Notes: a model not told the origin generated them from the letters alone. 64,000 bases of DNA from Sphingomonas sp. CFBP 13720 (GCF_014842075.1 NZ_JACYVA010000001.1:642278-706277), one strand, 5' to 3'. Shown: positions 1 through 8,882, numbered from the stretch's first letter. Program-made: numbers and translations.

Positions 1-552
1 CGCTTCCATCCGCTTCAGATTGGGGTCGCGGGTGTGGAAGATGATCGTACCGCCGGCAGATCCCTGACCATAGAGCGTGCCCTGCGGGCCACGCAGCACC
101 TCGACGCGATCGAGATCGACGAACCGTATCGGCGGCGCGATCGGCGTGTTGGGAATCGCGAAGGGAACGTTGTCGATGTAATAGCCGATGGGCGAATCGC
201 CCACGCCGCCGGCTGCCCCGACGCCGCGCAGGCTGAAGGTCTTGATGACCGATCCGACCTGCTCGCCTTGCGACGCACCGGGCACGGCGCTGACCAGATC
301 GGTGACTTCGCGGATGCCGCCATTGACCAGTTGGTCGCCGCTGAACGCCTGGATCGCCAACGGCACGCGCTGCAACACCTGCGCACCCTGCCGTGATCCG
401 GTTACGACGATTTCCGCCTCCGCGTCGCTTCCGGTCGTTGCTGATGGAGAATCGACCGGAACCGGGGTCGCAACCTGCGCATGGGCGGCGGAGCTTACGA
501 CGAATGCGTGCATGGCGACGCCAGCGAGCACGACTTTATGGGTGCGAAGCAT
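1..552 (-). CDS. TonB-dependent receptor, N-terminal part (cut by window edge)
   Basis: Outer-membrane TonB-dependent transporter; only the first 184 codons are inside the window and the beta-barrel lies beyond base 1. The start is ATG at 552 with a signal peptide (MLRTHKVVLAGVAMHAFVV..SSAAHA), then a linker with the usual EIVVTGSR motif at about residues 42-49 and the plug domain, including ADLV/LRGVG-type segments and the diagnostic RVEVLRGPQGTLYG stretch near residues 150-165. It is divergent from the symporter at 702 and shares a 149-bp intergenic region containing a 14-bp inverted repeat. Together with the GPH symporter and LacI regulator this looks like a carbohydrate-uptake locus; the substrate cannot be read from the sequence. 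Confidence 0.9.
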   Translation of the reverse strand, partial: MLRTHKVVLAGVAMHAFVVSSAAHAQVATPVPVDSPSATTGSDAEAEIVVTGSRQGAQVLQRVPLAIQAFSGDQLVNGGIREVTDLVSAVPGASQGEQVGSVIKTFSLRGVGAAGGVGDSPIGYYIDNVPFAIPNTPIAPPIRFVDLDRVEVLRGPQGTLYGQGSAGGTIIFHTRDPNLKRMEA

Positions 553-600
553 CTTCTATCCCTCTCCTTGCGGCCGATGACAGCCAAAAGTTACGCTTGT

Positions 601-642
601 ATGCGCAATCGATTTCTCGGTAATAGGCAATCGATTGCGCAT
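601..642. promoter_or_regulatory. 14-bp inverted repeat, candidate LacI-family operator
   Basis: ATGCGCAATCGATT at 601-614 and its exact reverse complement at 629-642 are separated by 14 bp. Each arm also contains its own LacI-like pseudo-palindrome with a central CG: GCAATCGATTTC at 605-616 and GCAATCGATTGC at 627-638, centres 22 bp (about two helical turns) apart. It lies between the divergent TonB receptor and GPH symporter, one gene away from the LacI regulator, the natural place for a shared operator. Binding is inferred, not shown. Confidence 0.6.
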
Positions 643-701
643 CTGTCAAGCGACTTGCTGCAATTCGGCCGGCATGATCCGGCACTGCCAGGGAGAGGCA
701 T

Positions 702-2141
702 ATGAAGACCAAGATACCGCCGCCAGCGGACCGATCCGCTCCGATGACGCTCAAGCTGTTCTACGGCAGCGGTCAGGCGATCAACGCCATCGTCGACGGC
801 GCGATCAACACGTTCCTGCTGTTCTACCTTACCGCCGTCTGCGGCATGTCCGGTTCGGCCGCCGGGATGATTTTTCTCCTGTCGCTTGCGATCGACGGCA
901 TACTCGATCCCTACATCGGCCGGCTTTCCGATCGTTGGCAGTCGCGCTGGGGTCGACGCCTGCCGTTCATGGCGGCCGCGCTGCCGCCGATGATGATCGC
1001 CGCAATTCTCCTGTTCTCACTGCCGCGCGGCATCGGTCCAGCCTTTCTGTTCGGATACGTGCTGATATTGAACCTGATGCTGCGGATCGGCCTTTCGATC
1101 TTCGCGCTCCCGCATTCCGCACTGAATGCGGAATTGACCGACGACTATCGCGAGCGGTCGGTTCTCAGCACGTTTCGCGCGCTGTTCATCGTCGTCGGCT
1201 TCGCCGCCATTCTGGTGCCGGCGTTCAGCCTGATCTTCGCCGGAGAGAACGGATTGCAGGATCATGCCCGCTATCCATCGCTCGGCCTGCTGGTCGCCAT
1301 TCTGCTGGGCGTGTTCGGCATGACCTGCCTGACCGGCATCGCGAAGACGGTTCTGGCGCTGCCCCGTCCCGTCGCACCCGACCACGACGTTGGCCCGAGC
1401 CTGTTCGCCGAGATCGCGCAACTGTTCAGGAATTCGTCCTTCGTGCTGCTGTTCGCCGGCGCGGTGCTGGCGCTGGTCGGACAGGGCATGGCCAGCGCGA
1501 TCGGGCTTCACGTGCTGCGCTATTTCTGGAAGCTGCCTGCCAGCATGATCCAGCTTCCGCTGCTGATCCAGCCCGTCGGCATGCTGATCGGAACGGTTGC
1601 GGCGGGGCTGTTGCTCGGCCGGATCGAAAAGCGCGATGGCGTCGTCGGCGCACTGCTGGTGATCGGGCTTTATCCCGCCTTGATCGTCCTGCTCGCCGCG
1701 ATCGGTCTCATCGTGCCGGGGTCGTTCGTCAGCACGGTATTGGTGATCGGCAACGGTGCGATCTTCGGCGCATGCGGCGCGATGTGCTTCGTCTGCTTCT
1801 ATTCGATGATTGCCGACGCGGTGGACGAACACGACCTGCGGTTCGGCGTTCGTCGCGAAGCGCTGTACGCCGCCGCATTGATGATCGGATCGAAGGCCGC
1901 CACCGGGCTGGGCGCATTCGTCGCGGGCGTCGGCCTGCAGATGATCGGTTTTTCGGCGAGTGCCGGCGACACAGCCCCGGCGACGCTGGCTCTCGGCATG
2001 GGGCTGCTCTGGGGACCGGGGTCGGCAATGCTGTGCCTTGGCGCGATCCCCCTGCTGCGGCGATACAGGCTGACCCGCGCCCGACACGCGGAAGTATTGG
2101 CCGGGCTGTCCGAACGCCATACGCCCGTGGCGGCCGGATGA
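702..2141 (+). CDS. MFS sugar:cation symporter, GPH family (MelB-like)
   Basis: Inner-membrane transporter of 479 aa with about 12 hydrophobic segments. The glycoside-pentoside-hexuronide family is shown by the cytoplasmic motif around residues 65-90 (DGILDPYIGRLSD, then SRWGRRLP) and by the N-terminal GQAINAIVDGAINTFLLFY region. The start ATG at 702 has a strong ribosome site (GGGAGAGG) just upstream. It probably imports a mono- or oligosaccharide delivered to the periplasm by the divergent TonB receptor, under the LacI regulator encoded 64 bp downstream. The substrate is unknown. Confidence 0.85.
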   Translation: MKTKIPPPADRSAPMTLKLFYGSGQAINAIVDGAINTFLLFYLTAVCGMSGSAAGMIFLLSLAIDGILDPYIGRLSDRWQSRWGRRLPFMAAALPPMMIAAILLFSLPRGIGPAFLFGYVLILNLMLRIGLSIFALPHSALNAELTDDYRERSVLSTFRALFIVVGFAAILVPAFSLIFAGENGLQDHARYPSLGLLVAILLGVFGMTCLTGIAKTVLALPRPVAPDHDVGPSLFAEIAQLFRNSSFVLLFAGAVLALVGQGMASAIGLHVLRYFWKLPASMIQLPLLIQPVGMLIGTVAAGLLLGRIEKRDGVVGALLVIGLYPALIVLLAAIGLIVPGSFVSTVLVIGNGAIFGACGAMCFVCFYSMIADAVDEHDLRFGVRREALYAAALMIGSKAATGLGAFVAGVGLQMIGFSASAGDTAPATLALGMGLLWGPGSAMLCLGAIPLLRRYRLTRARHAEVLAGLSERHTPVAAG

Positions 2142-2205
2142 CGGGCATGTCGAACCCCGGTGCCGCGCATTGCGCCCGGGGTTTACGGGGGCGCGCGCGA
2201 AGCGC

Positions 2206-3243
2206 ATGGCGGACGAAAATCTGGATACTATGCGCAAGAACCCTTTAAAGATGGCGGACATTGCCCGGTTGGCGGGAGTATCTGCCTCCACCGTGTCGCG
2301 GGCGCTGGCCGGCAACGCACGGATTCCGGAACAGACGCGCGAGGCGATCGAAGCGATCGCGAACGAGCATGGCTATGTCATCAACCGATCCGCCCGCAAT
2401 CTGCGGCAGAGCCTTACCAGAACCGTGTGCGTCGCGGTGCCGCTCGGTCACGAAAGCGACCAGCTCGTGACCGATCCGTTCTTCCTGCGGCTGTTCGGTC
2501 ATATGGCCGACGCCATCGGATCGCGTCGCCACGACACCCTGCTGGTCCGGGAACCATCGCCCGATCCGCTGTGGCTGCAACGGTTGATACGATCGCAGCG
2601 GGCGGACGGATACATCATCGTGGGACAGAGCGACCAGCACGATGCCCTGAACCTCGCCGCGTCGAACTTCCTGCCGATGGTCGTGGGCGGCAGCGAACTG
2701 GCGGACCAGCTGTACTGCTCTGTCGGGTCCGACAATTATGCCGGGGGCCGTCTCGCGACCGAACACCTGCTGCGAACCGGTCGACGGCGGATCCTCTTCG
2801 TCGGCCCCGCCACCCTGCCACAGGTCGATCGACGCTTCATCGGCTACACCGACACACTCGCCCACCACGGAATCGAGTACGATCCCGCATGTCTGCTCGA
2901 CGTTCATTTCAACGGAGACGAGGCGTATGACCGCGTCACGGCGGCGATCGCTTCCGGACTGGTGTTCGATGCCGTGTTCGCAGCGTCCGACGGAATCGCG
3001 TGGGCCGCGATCCGCGCGATCGAAGCGGCGGGACTAATGTGTCCGTCGGATGTGGCGGTCGTCGGGTTCGACGACACCGAGGTCGCGCTACAGGCTCGTC
3101 CCTCGCTGACGACCGTGCGCCAGAACGTCGCTGCGGTTGGTGCAAGACTGGTCGATCTGCTGTTTCAGCGGATGGAGGGCATCGATACACCCTCGGCGGC
3201 CCTGCCCGTAGCGTTGGTGATCCGGGATTCCGCGCCGGCCTGA
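2206..3243 (+). CDS. LacI-family transcriptional regulator
   Basis: 345 aa from ATG 2206. An N-terminal helix-turn-helix (MADIARLAGVSASTVSRAL, about residues 16-34) with a hinge helix is followed by a periplasmic-binding-protein-like effector domain; the typical VAVVGFDDTEVA segment near residue 285 precedes LTTVRQN. Start choice is uncertain: an in-frame TTG at 2170 and ATG at 2230 are alternatives, and none has a clear Shine-Dalgarno. It is probably the local repressor of the symporter and TonB receptor, acting at the inverted repeat at 601-642; the effector would be the transported sugar or a derivative (inferred from context). Confidence 0.88.
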   Translation: MADENLDTMRKNPLKMADIARLAGVSASTVSRALAGNARIPEQTREAIEAIANEHGYVINRSARNLRQSLTRTVCVAVPLGHESDQLVTDPFFLRLFGHMADAIGSRRHDTLLVREPSPDPLWLQRLIRSQRADGYIIVGQSDQHDALNLAASNFLPMVVGGSELADQLYCSVGSDNYAGGRLATEHLLRTGRRRILFVGPATLPQVDRRFIGYTDTLAHHGIEYDPACLLDVHFNGDEAYDRVTAAIASGLVFDAVFAASDGIAWAAIRAIEAAGLMCPSDVAVVGFDDTEVALQARPSLTTVRQNVAAVGARLVDLLFQRMEGIDTPSAALPVALVIRDSAPA

Positions 3244-3680
3244 CAATGGGAACCTTCCGCCGCTCTGGCGAAGTATCAGGATCACCGCGGTGACTGTGCC
3301 ATCAGGTCGCTACATACGAAGCTTGCCCCGCATATCGTCGTCACAGGCCCCGCTTCGGCGGGCCGGACGGAGTTCGCCGAGCCGCGAAGGCAATGCCTCT
3401 CGAATCGATCGAACCGGCGACGGTAGCGTCGTGGCCGCTGCGAGATATATCGGACAGCGCGTGCCCGGCCAAATTTGTCCCGGATCGCCGATCAGGACGG
3501 CAGAAAACGAATCGCCGAAACGATACGAACGACGGCTCGACGATCCGATCCAATGATGACCGAAGCGGGCGCTTGCTGCCTCCCGTCCTCGCTTACGATT
3601 GGCCCGTATGGCTGCGCCGCTATCGGCCGCCCCCGCGTAGCAAGCTCGCAATGTCGGACCATGGCGCGCAAACGACGCCT
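3244..3680. other. Intergenic region without a supported gene
   Basis: No ORF here has coding character. Two small structures are visible: a perfect 12-bp palindrome TCACCGCGGTGA at 3282-3293, just after the lacI stop, and a GC-rich hairpin with a TTCG loop at 3346-3364 that could help end the lacI transcript but has no T-tract. Minus-strand ORFs through here run into the tRNA and are artefacts. Confidence 0.5.
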
Positions 3681-3768
<88 letters not shown>

Positions 3769-3902
3769 GCGAGGCGTTCTGGCGCTTTCATGCTGCGTTC
3801 GATAGCAGCGCGCCGGTCAGCGAGGCGGTCGGTTAGCCGAAGGTTTCATCGGTTGCAAGCGCCTCCTTGCTGCAATCGTGCTTCGCTCCTAGATTACCGG
3901 GT

Positions 3903-4277
3903 ATGAAGGCAGCGTCGTCCCATCCCCTCGCCGCCGGCACGCCGTTGCCGCCGGTCGCCCATGCTCGCTTCTCGATCGGCGACGTGGTCCGCCACCGGCT
4001 GTTCGATTTTCGCGGCGTCGTGTTCGATATCGATCCGGTCTTCGCGAACAGCGACGAATGGTATGAATCGATCCCGTCGGAGGCACGTCCGCGCAAGGAC
4101 CAGCCCTTCTACCACCTGCTCGCGGAAAATGCGGAGGCGTCGTACATCGCCTATGTCAGCCAGCAGAATCTGGTAGTCGACGATAGCGAGGAGCCGGTCG
4201 ATCATCCCGCAATCACCGGGCTGTTCGACGAATATACCGATGGGCGCTACCGCCTGCGCCGCGAACATCGCCACTAG
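3903..4277 (+). CDS. hspQ: Heat shock protein HspQ (YccV family)
   Basis: 124 aa, a single HspQ/YccV domain. The signature runs FSIGDVVRHRLFDFRGVVFDIDP (residues about 23-45), then NSDEWY, a PFYHLL motif and the C-terminal NLVVDDSEEPVDHP segment. In enterobacteria HspQ is a small heat-shock protein that also acts as a specificity factor for Lon protease and was once described as binding hemimethylated DNA. ATG at 3903 is preferred over an in-frame upstream ATG at 3867, because the domain begins about 20 residues in. It is monocistronic; a large palindromic element starts 3 bp after the stop. Confidence 0.9.
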   Translation: MKAASSHPLAAGTPLPPVAHARFSIGDVVRHRLFDFRGVVFDIDPVFANSDEWYESIPSEARPRKDQPFYHLLAENAEASYIAYVSQQNLVVDDSEEPVDHPAITGLFDEYTDGRYRLRREHRH

Positions 4278-4279
4278 GA

Positions 4280-4417
4280 GCCGATCGGCATTCAGCCCTG
4301 ATGGCCTGCAAACGGCAGTTTCGCGTGCTTCCAGCGCTGACGTACCGATAGTACGCTGCGCTCAGGGTCTCGCAAAACCACCGTTTTCGGCACGTCATCT
4401 TTTGAATGCGGATCAGC
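4280..4417. repeat. 138-bp imperfect palindromic element (MITE-like or long hairpin)
   Basis: The interval folds on itself along its full length. The outer arms 4280-4293 and 4404-4417 match at 12 of 14 positions as reverse complements. Middle arms around 4310-4324 (AAACGGCAGTTTCGCG) and 4371-4387 (CGCAAAACCACCGTTTT) pair with few mismatches. The tip is a perfect CGTAC/GTACG stem at 4341-4345 and 4351-4355 around CGATA. It fills the gap between convergent hspQ and a TonB receptor. It may be an interspersed repeat of this lineage and could act as a two-way terminator. No second copy was found in the window. Confidence 0.6.
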
Positions 4418-4476
4418 CCGACGTCTTCGTTCGCAGCCCGAACGGGCGAAGGCACCGCCACCGCCCGCCCGTCGCA

Positions 4477-7062
4477 TCAGAACTTCACGCCGGCGCGCGC
4501 ATACAGATAGCGACCGTTGAACCCGAACGGCGAAAAGCTGCTGTACGGGATGAAGTAGTTGTTGATTGCCGCCGCGCCGAGGATCGGATTGCGCGTCGGA
4601 TATACGTCGAACAGGTTGTTCGCACCGATCGCCAGTTCGAACTGTCCGGGGGTCGCGCGGATTTCAAGGTCGGTCAGCCATTTCGGCTCCAGCACCACGT
4701 CGGTCGCCGCCGCCGCGCCGGGTGACAGCGTGTTGCCGAACCGGTTGGTCCGCGCGGTCAGGCCGAAAATGCCCTGCGACCAGTCCGCGCCGATATTCAC
4801 CTTGCTGCGCGGCTGACCCTGCGTCAGGCGCAGCGTCTCCTGCCGGCCGAACAGCGTGACGCCGGGAATCGGCGACAGCGTCGAACGGTCGGTGATGTCG
4901 GTCTGGTTGTAATTATACCCCGCCGACAACGTCACGCTGCCGATGCCCAGATCGGGCACGCGATAGGTGCCGACGACTTCGACCCCCTGCGTCCGCGTAT
5001 CGACGCCGTTGATGAAGAAGCGTGCCGAGGTGATGTCCTGGATGCCTGCTGCACGCAGCACCGCGACGACCGCCGCCCCCTGAAGGTTTTCCGACAGGAT
5101 GACCCGATCGTTGATCTTGATATTGTAGTAATCGGCGGTCAGCGTCAGCCCGCGGATCGGGGTCAGCGTGATGCCGCCGCCGATGTTGACCGACTTTTCC
5201 GCCTCAAGCTGGCGCGATCCCAGCGCCTGCGCCACCGGATCGCCGACGCGGAACGTGCCCACCTCGACCAGCGTGCCGTTGATGTTCTGCGTCGCGAAGG
5301 ACGAGAAATATTGCTGCGCCAGCCCGGGCGCGCGGAAGCCGGTGGAGATCGACCCGCGGATCGCGGCGAAGTCGACCGGTGCGAATCGTGCCGCAAGCTT
5401 GCCGTTTACCGTGTCGCCGAAATCGCTGAAATGCTCGTAGCGTCCGGCGGCCACGACGTTGAACGCGTCGCTGATCTTACCGTCCAGCTCGACATAGCCG
5501 GCGAAGCTGTCGCGCGACACGTCGGTCGCGGTGCTGGGTGAAAAGCCCGGGAACCCCTGCGCGCCCGCCGCTGCACCGTTGGTGAAGGCGAACGGACCGG
5601 CGGCATAGCTTTGCAGCTCGCCCGCCACGATCTTGTAGTTCTCGTTCCGGTATTCGCCGCCCAGCGCCAACGACAGCTGCGACAGGAAGCCGACCGTGAT
5701 GTCGCGCTGGAGATCGAGATTGACGGTCTGCTGTCCGAAGCGCGTGCCGCCCGCGTCGAAATTGCGCTGCGATTGCAGGCCGAACGACGTGTTGTAGCTG
5801 TTCTCGATCCTGAAATCGAACGCGTTGCTGCCATAGACGTAAGACAGGTCATAGTTGAACCCGCCCAGTTCGCCCTTCATGCCGACTGCTGCCGACAGGT
5901 CCTCCATCTGGCTGGTGATGAGCGGGAGGAAGCCGTCGGCGTAGAAAGGGGTACAGGTCGCGGTCGTGCCGGTGCCGGTCCAGACGCAGTTGCGCAGATC
6001 CTGGATGTTGCCGATCGCGTCGCGGCCCGATGCGCGGCGTGCGAACGCAGCGCTCTCGCCGTCGCGGATGCCGTAGCTGCCGAAGACATAGAGTTCGGAA
6101 GATGCGCCGATATCGACGCCGCCGTTCAGGAAGAAGTTGAGATCGCTGGTCTTCGGATCGCCATAGCGATGATTGATCCGGTCGAAGCCCAGTTCGCGCG
6201 AATCGACGGTGCCGCCGGCCTGCAACGGATAGTTGCGTCGCGGATCGAACCCGGCCCGGTTGGTGGGATCACGATCGCGATATTCGCCGGTGACGTTCAG
6301 ATAGGCCGTTTCACCCAGCGGCAGGCCCATGTTCGCGGCGAAGGTAACGGTGCGTCCGTCGTTGACGTCGCGATCCTCGCCGGTCTCGTTCAGCACATAG
6401 GTGCCGTCGGCGCGCACCTGCGGCTGGCCATTGGCCTGCGTCGCCACGCCGGACACCTGCCCGACGTCCTCCATCGACGAGATATACTTGCCATAGGTCA
6501 GCGTCGCCCGGCCGCCCTCGCGGCGCTTAAGCTGGACGTTGATGACGCCCGCGATCGCATCCGATCCATATTGCGACGACGCGCCGTCCCGCAACACGTC
6601 GATCCGTTCGATCGCAAGGCTGGGAATGGTATTCATGTCGACCGCCGCCGATCCACGTCCGACCGATCCGTTCAGGTTGAGCAGCGCGGTCGTATGCCGC
6701 CGTTTGCCGTTGACCAGCACCAGTGTCTGGTCGGGCGACAGACCGCGCAGCGTCGCCGGGCGGACCACGTCGGTGCCGTCGGTGATGGCGGGCTGAGGGA
6801 AATTGAACGACGGGACCAGCTGGTTCAGCAGCTTGTTGGTTTCAGTATAGCCGGCGTTGACCAGCGCATCGCCGGTGATGACGTCGACGGGCACCGGGCT
6901 TTCAGCGACGGTGCGCCCCTGTGCGCGGGTGCCGACGACGAGAATTTCCTCGCCCGCCGCGACTTCGTCGGCCGGCGGCGGCGCATCGGCTACCTGCGCG
7001 GCGGCAGGTACGGCAACCATCGCCGTCGTCAGGACCAGTGCAGCAAAAAAAGCGTTTCGCAT
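4477..7062 (-). CDS. TonB-dependent receptor
   Basis: Outer-membrane transporter of about 861 aa. The start is ATG 7062 with Shine-Dalgarno GGGGGAG 7 nt upstream; a TTG immediately before it is not needed. The signal peptide (MRNAFFAALVLTTAMVAVPAAAQ) is followed by an EEILVVGTRAQG TonB-box-like region, a plug domain with DQTLVLVNGKRRH and ERIDVLRDGASSQYGSDAIAGVIN, then a barrel ending in aromatic GVKF, as outer-membrane barrels do. It is divergent from rplU. No neighbouring enzyme or regulator hints at the substrate. Confidence 0.93.
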   Translation of the reverse strand: MRNAFFAALVLTTAMVAVPAAAQVADAPPPADEVAAGEEILVVGTRAQGRTVAESPVPVDVITGDALVNAGYTETNKLLNQLVPSFNFPQPAITDGTDVVRPATLRGLSPDQTLVLVNGKRRHTTALLNLNGSVGRGSAAVDMNTIPSLAIERIDVLRDGASSQYGSDAIAGVINVQLKRREGGRATLTYGKYISSMEDVGQVSGVATQANGQPQVRADGTYVLNETGEDRDVNDGRTVTFAANMGLPLGETAYLNVTGEYRDRDPTNRAGFDPRRNYPLQAGGTVDSRELGFDRINHRYGDPKTSDLNFFLNGGVDIGASSELYVFGSYGIRDGESAAFARRASGRDAIGNIQDLRNCVWTGTGTTATCTPFYADGFLPLITSQMEDLSAAVGMKGELGGFNYDLSYVYGSNAFDFRIENSYNTSFGLQSQRNFDAGGTRFGQQTVNLDLQRDITVGFLSQLSLALGGEYRNENYKIVAGELQSYAAGPFAFTNGAAAGAQGFPGFSPSTATDVSRDSFAGYVELDGKISDAFNVVAAGRYEHFSDFGDTVNGKLAARFAPVDFAAIRGSISTGFRAPGLAQQYFSSFATQNINGTLVEVGTFRVGDPVAQALGSRQLEAEKSVNIGGGITLTPIRGLTLTADYYNIKINDRVILSENLQGAAVVAVLRAAGIQDITSARFFINGVDTRTQGVEVVGTYRVPDLGIGSVTLSAGYNYNQTDITDRSTLSPIPGVTLFGRQETLRLTQGQPRSKVNIGADWSQGIFGLTARTNRFGNTLSPGAAAATDVVLEPKWLTDLEIRATPGQFELAIGANNLFDVYPTRNPILGAAAINNYFIPYSSFSPFGFNGRYLYARAGVKF

Positions 7063-7221
7063 CAAAATCTCCCCCGGACGGGCTTCCCTTCCCGCCGTTA
7101 CGTGGCAGCCTCCGTCGCGCCGGTGCCGAACTCAAGCGGCTTCGGACGGGTGTAACCGGTTTGTCATCATGCTGTTGCCGCGCCGCAACATGGCTTTCGT
7201 ATCGCGAATCGCCGTTCGGCA

Positions 7222-7250
7222 TTGACAGCCCGGACCGGTTTGCCTAGTCG
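7222..7250 (+). promoter_or_regulatory. Candidate sigma-70-type promoter of rplU-rpmA
   Basis: A consensus -35 box TTGACA at 7222-7227 is followed after 17 bp by TAGTCG at 7245-7250, a weak -10 box. This lies 65 bp before the rplU start, in the divergent region shared with the TonB receptor. Pattern match only. Confidence 0.45.
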
Positions 7251-7314
7251 AAACCAACTTGCCGCGTGGGGTATCTCCGCGCGGACATATGTATTTGGGA
7301 AAGAAGCAAGGGCC

Positions 7315-7641
7315 ATGTTCGCAATCGTGCGCACGGGCGGCAAGCAGTATCGCGTTGCCGCAGGAGACAAGATCGTCGTCGAGAAGCTCGACGGTGAAGC
7401 TGGCAGCAGCGTGACGCTCGGCGACGTGCTCCTTGCCGGAACCGGTGGCGACTTTCAGTCGGTCGAAGGACTGACCGTGTCGGCAGAGATCATCGCGCAG
7501 GCGAAGGCCGAAAAGGTCATCGTATTCAAGAAGCGTCGCCGCCATAACTATCGCCGCAAGAACGGCCATCGGCAGCAGCACACGATCCTTAAGATCACCG
7601 CGATCGGCGACACGCGCGCCGACGACAGCGCCGCCGCCTGA
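7315..7641 (+). CDS. rplU: 50S ribosomal protein L21
   Basis: 108 aa; structural protein of the large ribosomal subunit. The start [20 protein letters not shown] is canonical for L21, so ATG 7315 is chosen over a longer in-frame reading from 7222. Other family landmarks are VEKLDGEAG, the basic [16 protein letters not shown] segment near residue 75 and HTILKITAI. It forms the usual operon with rpmA, 30 bp downstream. Confidence 0.98.
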   Translation: MFAIVRTGGKQYRVAAGDKIVVEKLDGEAGSSVTLGDVLLAGTGGDFQSVEGLTVSAEIIAQAKAEKVIVFKKRRRHNYRRKNGHRQQHTILKITAIGDTRADDSAAA

Positions 7642-7671
7642 GCGCACGAGCGAATACGAGGAGTTTGATCC

Positions 7672-7941
7672 ATGGCACATAAAAAAGCAGGCGGTTCGTC
7701 GCGCAACGGTCGTGACTCGGCCGGTCGTCGTCTTGGCGTGAAGAAGTTCGGTGGCCAGGAAGTGGTCGCGGGCAACATCATCGTGCGTCAGCGCGGCACC
7801 AAATTCTATCCCGGCACGAACGTCGGCATGGGCAAGGACCATACGCTGTTCGCGCTGGTCGATGGCCGCGTGGCGTTCAAGGAAGGCAAGCTCGGCCGCA
7901 AATTTGCGATGGTCGAACTGCCGGCGCTGGCCGCCGAATAA
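7672..7941 (+). CDS. rpmA: 50S ribosomal protein L27
   Basis: 89 aa; L27 lies near the peptidyl-transferase centre. It begins [20 protein letters not shown] and continues [23 protein letters not shown], the L27 hallmark; there is no N-terminal cleavage extension as in Firmicutes. A Shine-Dalgarno GAGGAG precedes ATG 7672. A hairpin and a strong intrinsic terminator follow within 100 bp, so rplU-rpmA is a closed two-gene unit, with obgE (often the third gene) about 1.9 kb away. Confidence 0.98.
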   Translation: MAHKKAGGSSRNGRDSAGRRLGVKKFGGQEVVAGNIIVRQRGTKFYPGTNVGMGKDHTLFALVDGRVAFKEGKLGRKFAMVELPALAAE

Positions 7942-7977
7942 CGGGCAACCAACCGGGTCGCCCACCAGGGAGACCCG

Positions 7978-8038
7978 GGTTCCGGTAGCGGAACCAGCCA
8001 ACAGAGGGAGGCGGGTCACCCCGGCTCCCCTTTTTTTT
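7978..8038 (+). terminator. Tandem hairpins ending the rplU-rpmA transcript
   Basis: The first hairpin is a perfect 7-bp stem GGTTCCG (7978-7984)/CGGAACC (7989-7995) with loop GTAG. The second is a classic intrinsic terminator: GGGAG-g-CGGG (8006-8014) pairs with CCCG-g-CTCCC (8020-8029), followed by eight T residues at 8031-8038. Confidence 0.9.
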
Positions 8039-8101
8039 ATTGCTCTCTCCCGATGAGGCAGCGCCGCACGCACGTCGTGCCGCGCATGGAGGAGAGAGCC
8101 G

Positions 8102-8719
8102 ATGTTCGTCCGTACCGAACGCCTGACGCTGCGTCCCGGCTGGATCGAGGACGCGCCGGAAATGGCGGCTGCGATCGGTCATGAATCGGTCGTGCGCAAT
8201 CTTGCACGCTCGCCATGGCCCTATACCCTGTCCGATGCGCAAGCCGCGATCGAACGTGGCTTCGCCGGGCAACCGGGTCCGGGCTTCCTGATCTTTGCGC
8301 ATGACGTCGGCTACCGCCTGGTCGGCGGGATCGGCATCGGGCCGTTCGGTGAGGAGCCGCACGAACTGGGCTATTGGCTGACTCCGGCGGCTTGGGGACG
8401 CGGCTATGCGACCGAAGCCGCGCAGGCGGTGCTGGCGCTGGCCGAAACGCTTGGTATCCGACGGGTGACGGCGGGGCATTTCATCGACAACCCCGCATCG
8501 GGTGCGGTGCTGCGGCGGCTGGGCTTCGTCTCGACCGGCGCAGTCGTCGCCACCTTTTCGGCGGGTCGTGGCTGTGCGACGGATTCGGTCGAATATGTCC
8601 GGGACCGGCGAGCGCTGGCGGGCGAAGCGCCGTTGACGTTCGACGTGCTGGATGCGCCCCCCGCCGTCGTCGCACCAACCGCCAACCCGTTGGAACGCCT
8701 CGCCATCACCGATGGTTGA
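8102..8719 (+). CDS. GNAT-family N-acetyltransferase (RimJ/RimL-like)
   Basis: 205 aa, acetyl-CoA-dependent transferase of the RimJ/RimL-type GNAT branch. Seen in the sequence: the N-terminal ERLTLRPGWIEDAPEMAAAI, the central LGYWLTPAAWGRGYATEAAQAVL (acetyl-CoA pyrophosphate loop, about residues 90-112) and the NPASGAVLRRLGF motif near 135-147. A strong Shine-Dalgarno (GGAGGAGAG) precedes ATG 8102. The substrate could be a ribosomal protein N-terminus or a small molecule; the sequence does not decide. It follows the rpmA terminator and appears independently transcribed. Confidence 0.85.
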   Translation: MFVRTERLTLRPGWIEDAPEMAAAIGHESVVRNLARSPWPYTLSDAQAAIERGFAGQPGPGFLIFAHDVGYRLVGGIGIGPFGEEPHELGYWLTPAAWGRGYATEAAQAVLALAETLGIRRVTAGHFIDNPASGAVLRRLGFVSTGAVVATFSAGRGCATDSVEYVRDRRALAGEAPLTFDVLDAPPAVVAPTANPLERLAITDG

Positions 8720-8752
8720 AGCGCTTCACCCTCAAGGCGAAAGGCGACTGCC

Positions 8753-8848
8753 ATGACCGATCCCGACATCCCCGACGAAGCCGAGGAAATGGAAGAAGTA
8801 CAGGAGGAAGCCGCCGAGGAACGTGAGGCAGAAGGCGGATATCAGTGA
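8753..8848 (+). CDS. Small acidic ORF, 31 aa, hypothetical
   Basis: An ATG at 8753 opens a 31-residue reading frame (MTDPDIPDEAEEMEEVQEEA.. ending GGYQ) with about half acidic residues and a low-complexity Glu stretch. It sits 33 bp after the GNAT gene on the same strand and ends 2 bp before a perfect hairpin, so it could be the last cistron of that transcript. No family is recognised; a weak purine-rich GGCGAAAGGCG lies upstream. It may be a chance ORF. Confidence 0.35.
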   Translation: MTDPDIPDEAEEMEEVQEEAAEEREAEGGYQ

Positions 8849-8850
8849 CC

Positions 8851-8882
8851 CGGCCGGCCGGCGCGCGTTTGCGGGCCGGCCG
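8851..8882. terminator. GC-rich hairpin between convergent genes
   Basis: A perfect 9-bp stem CGGCCGGCC (8851-8859)/GGCCGGCCG (8874-8882) stands between the plus-strand GNAT/small ORF and the minus-strand 65-aa gene, touching the latter's stop codon. It has no T-tract, so it is a plausible bidirectional terminator or transcript stabiliser rather than a textbook one. Confidence 0.55.

Noticed and set aside
7255..7314. Possible L21-type ribosomal leader structure before rplU
   Set aside because: Only short GC pairs such as CCGCG/CGCGG can be drawn; no resemblance to the known leader consensus.
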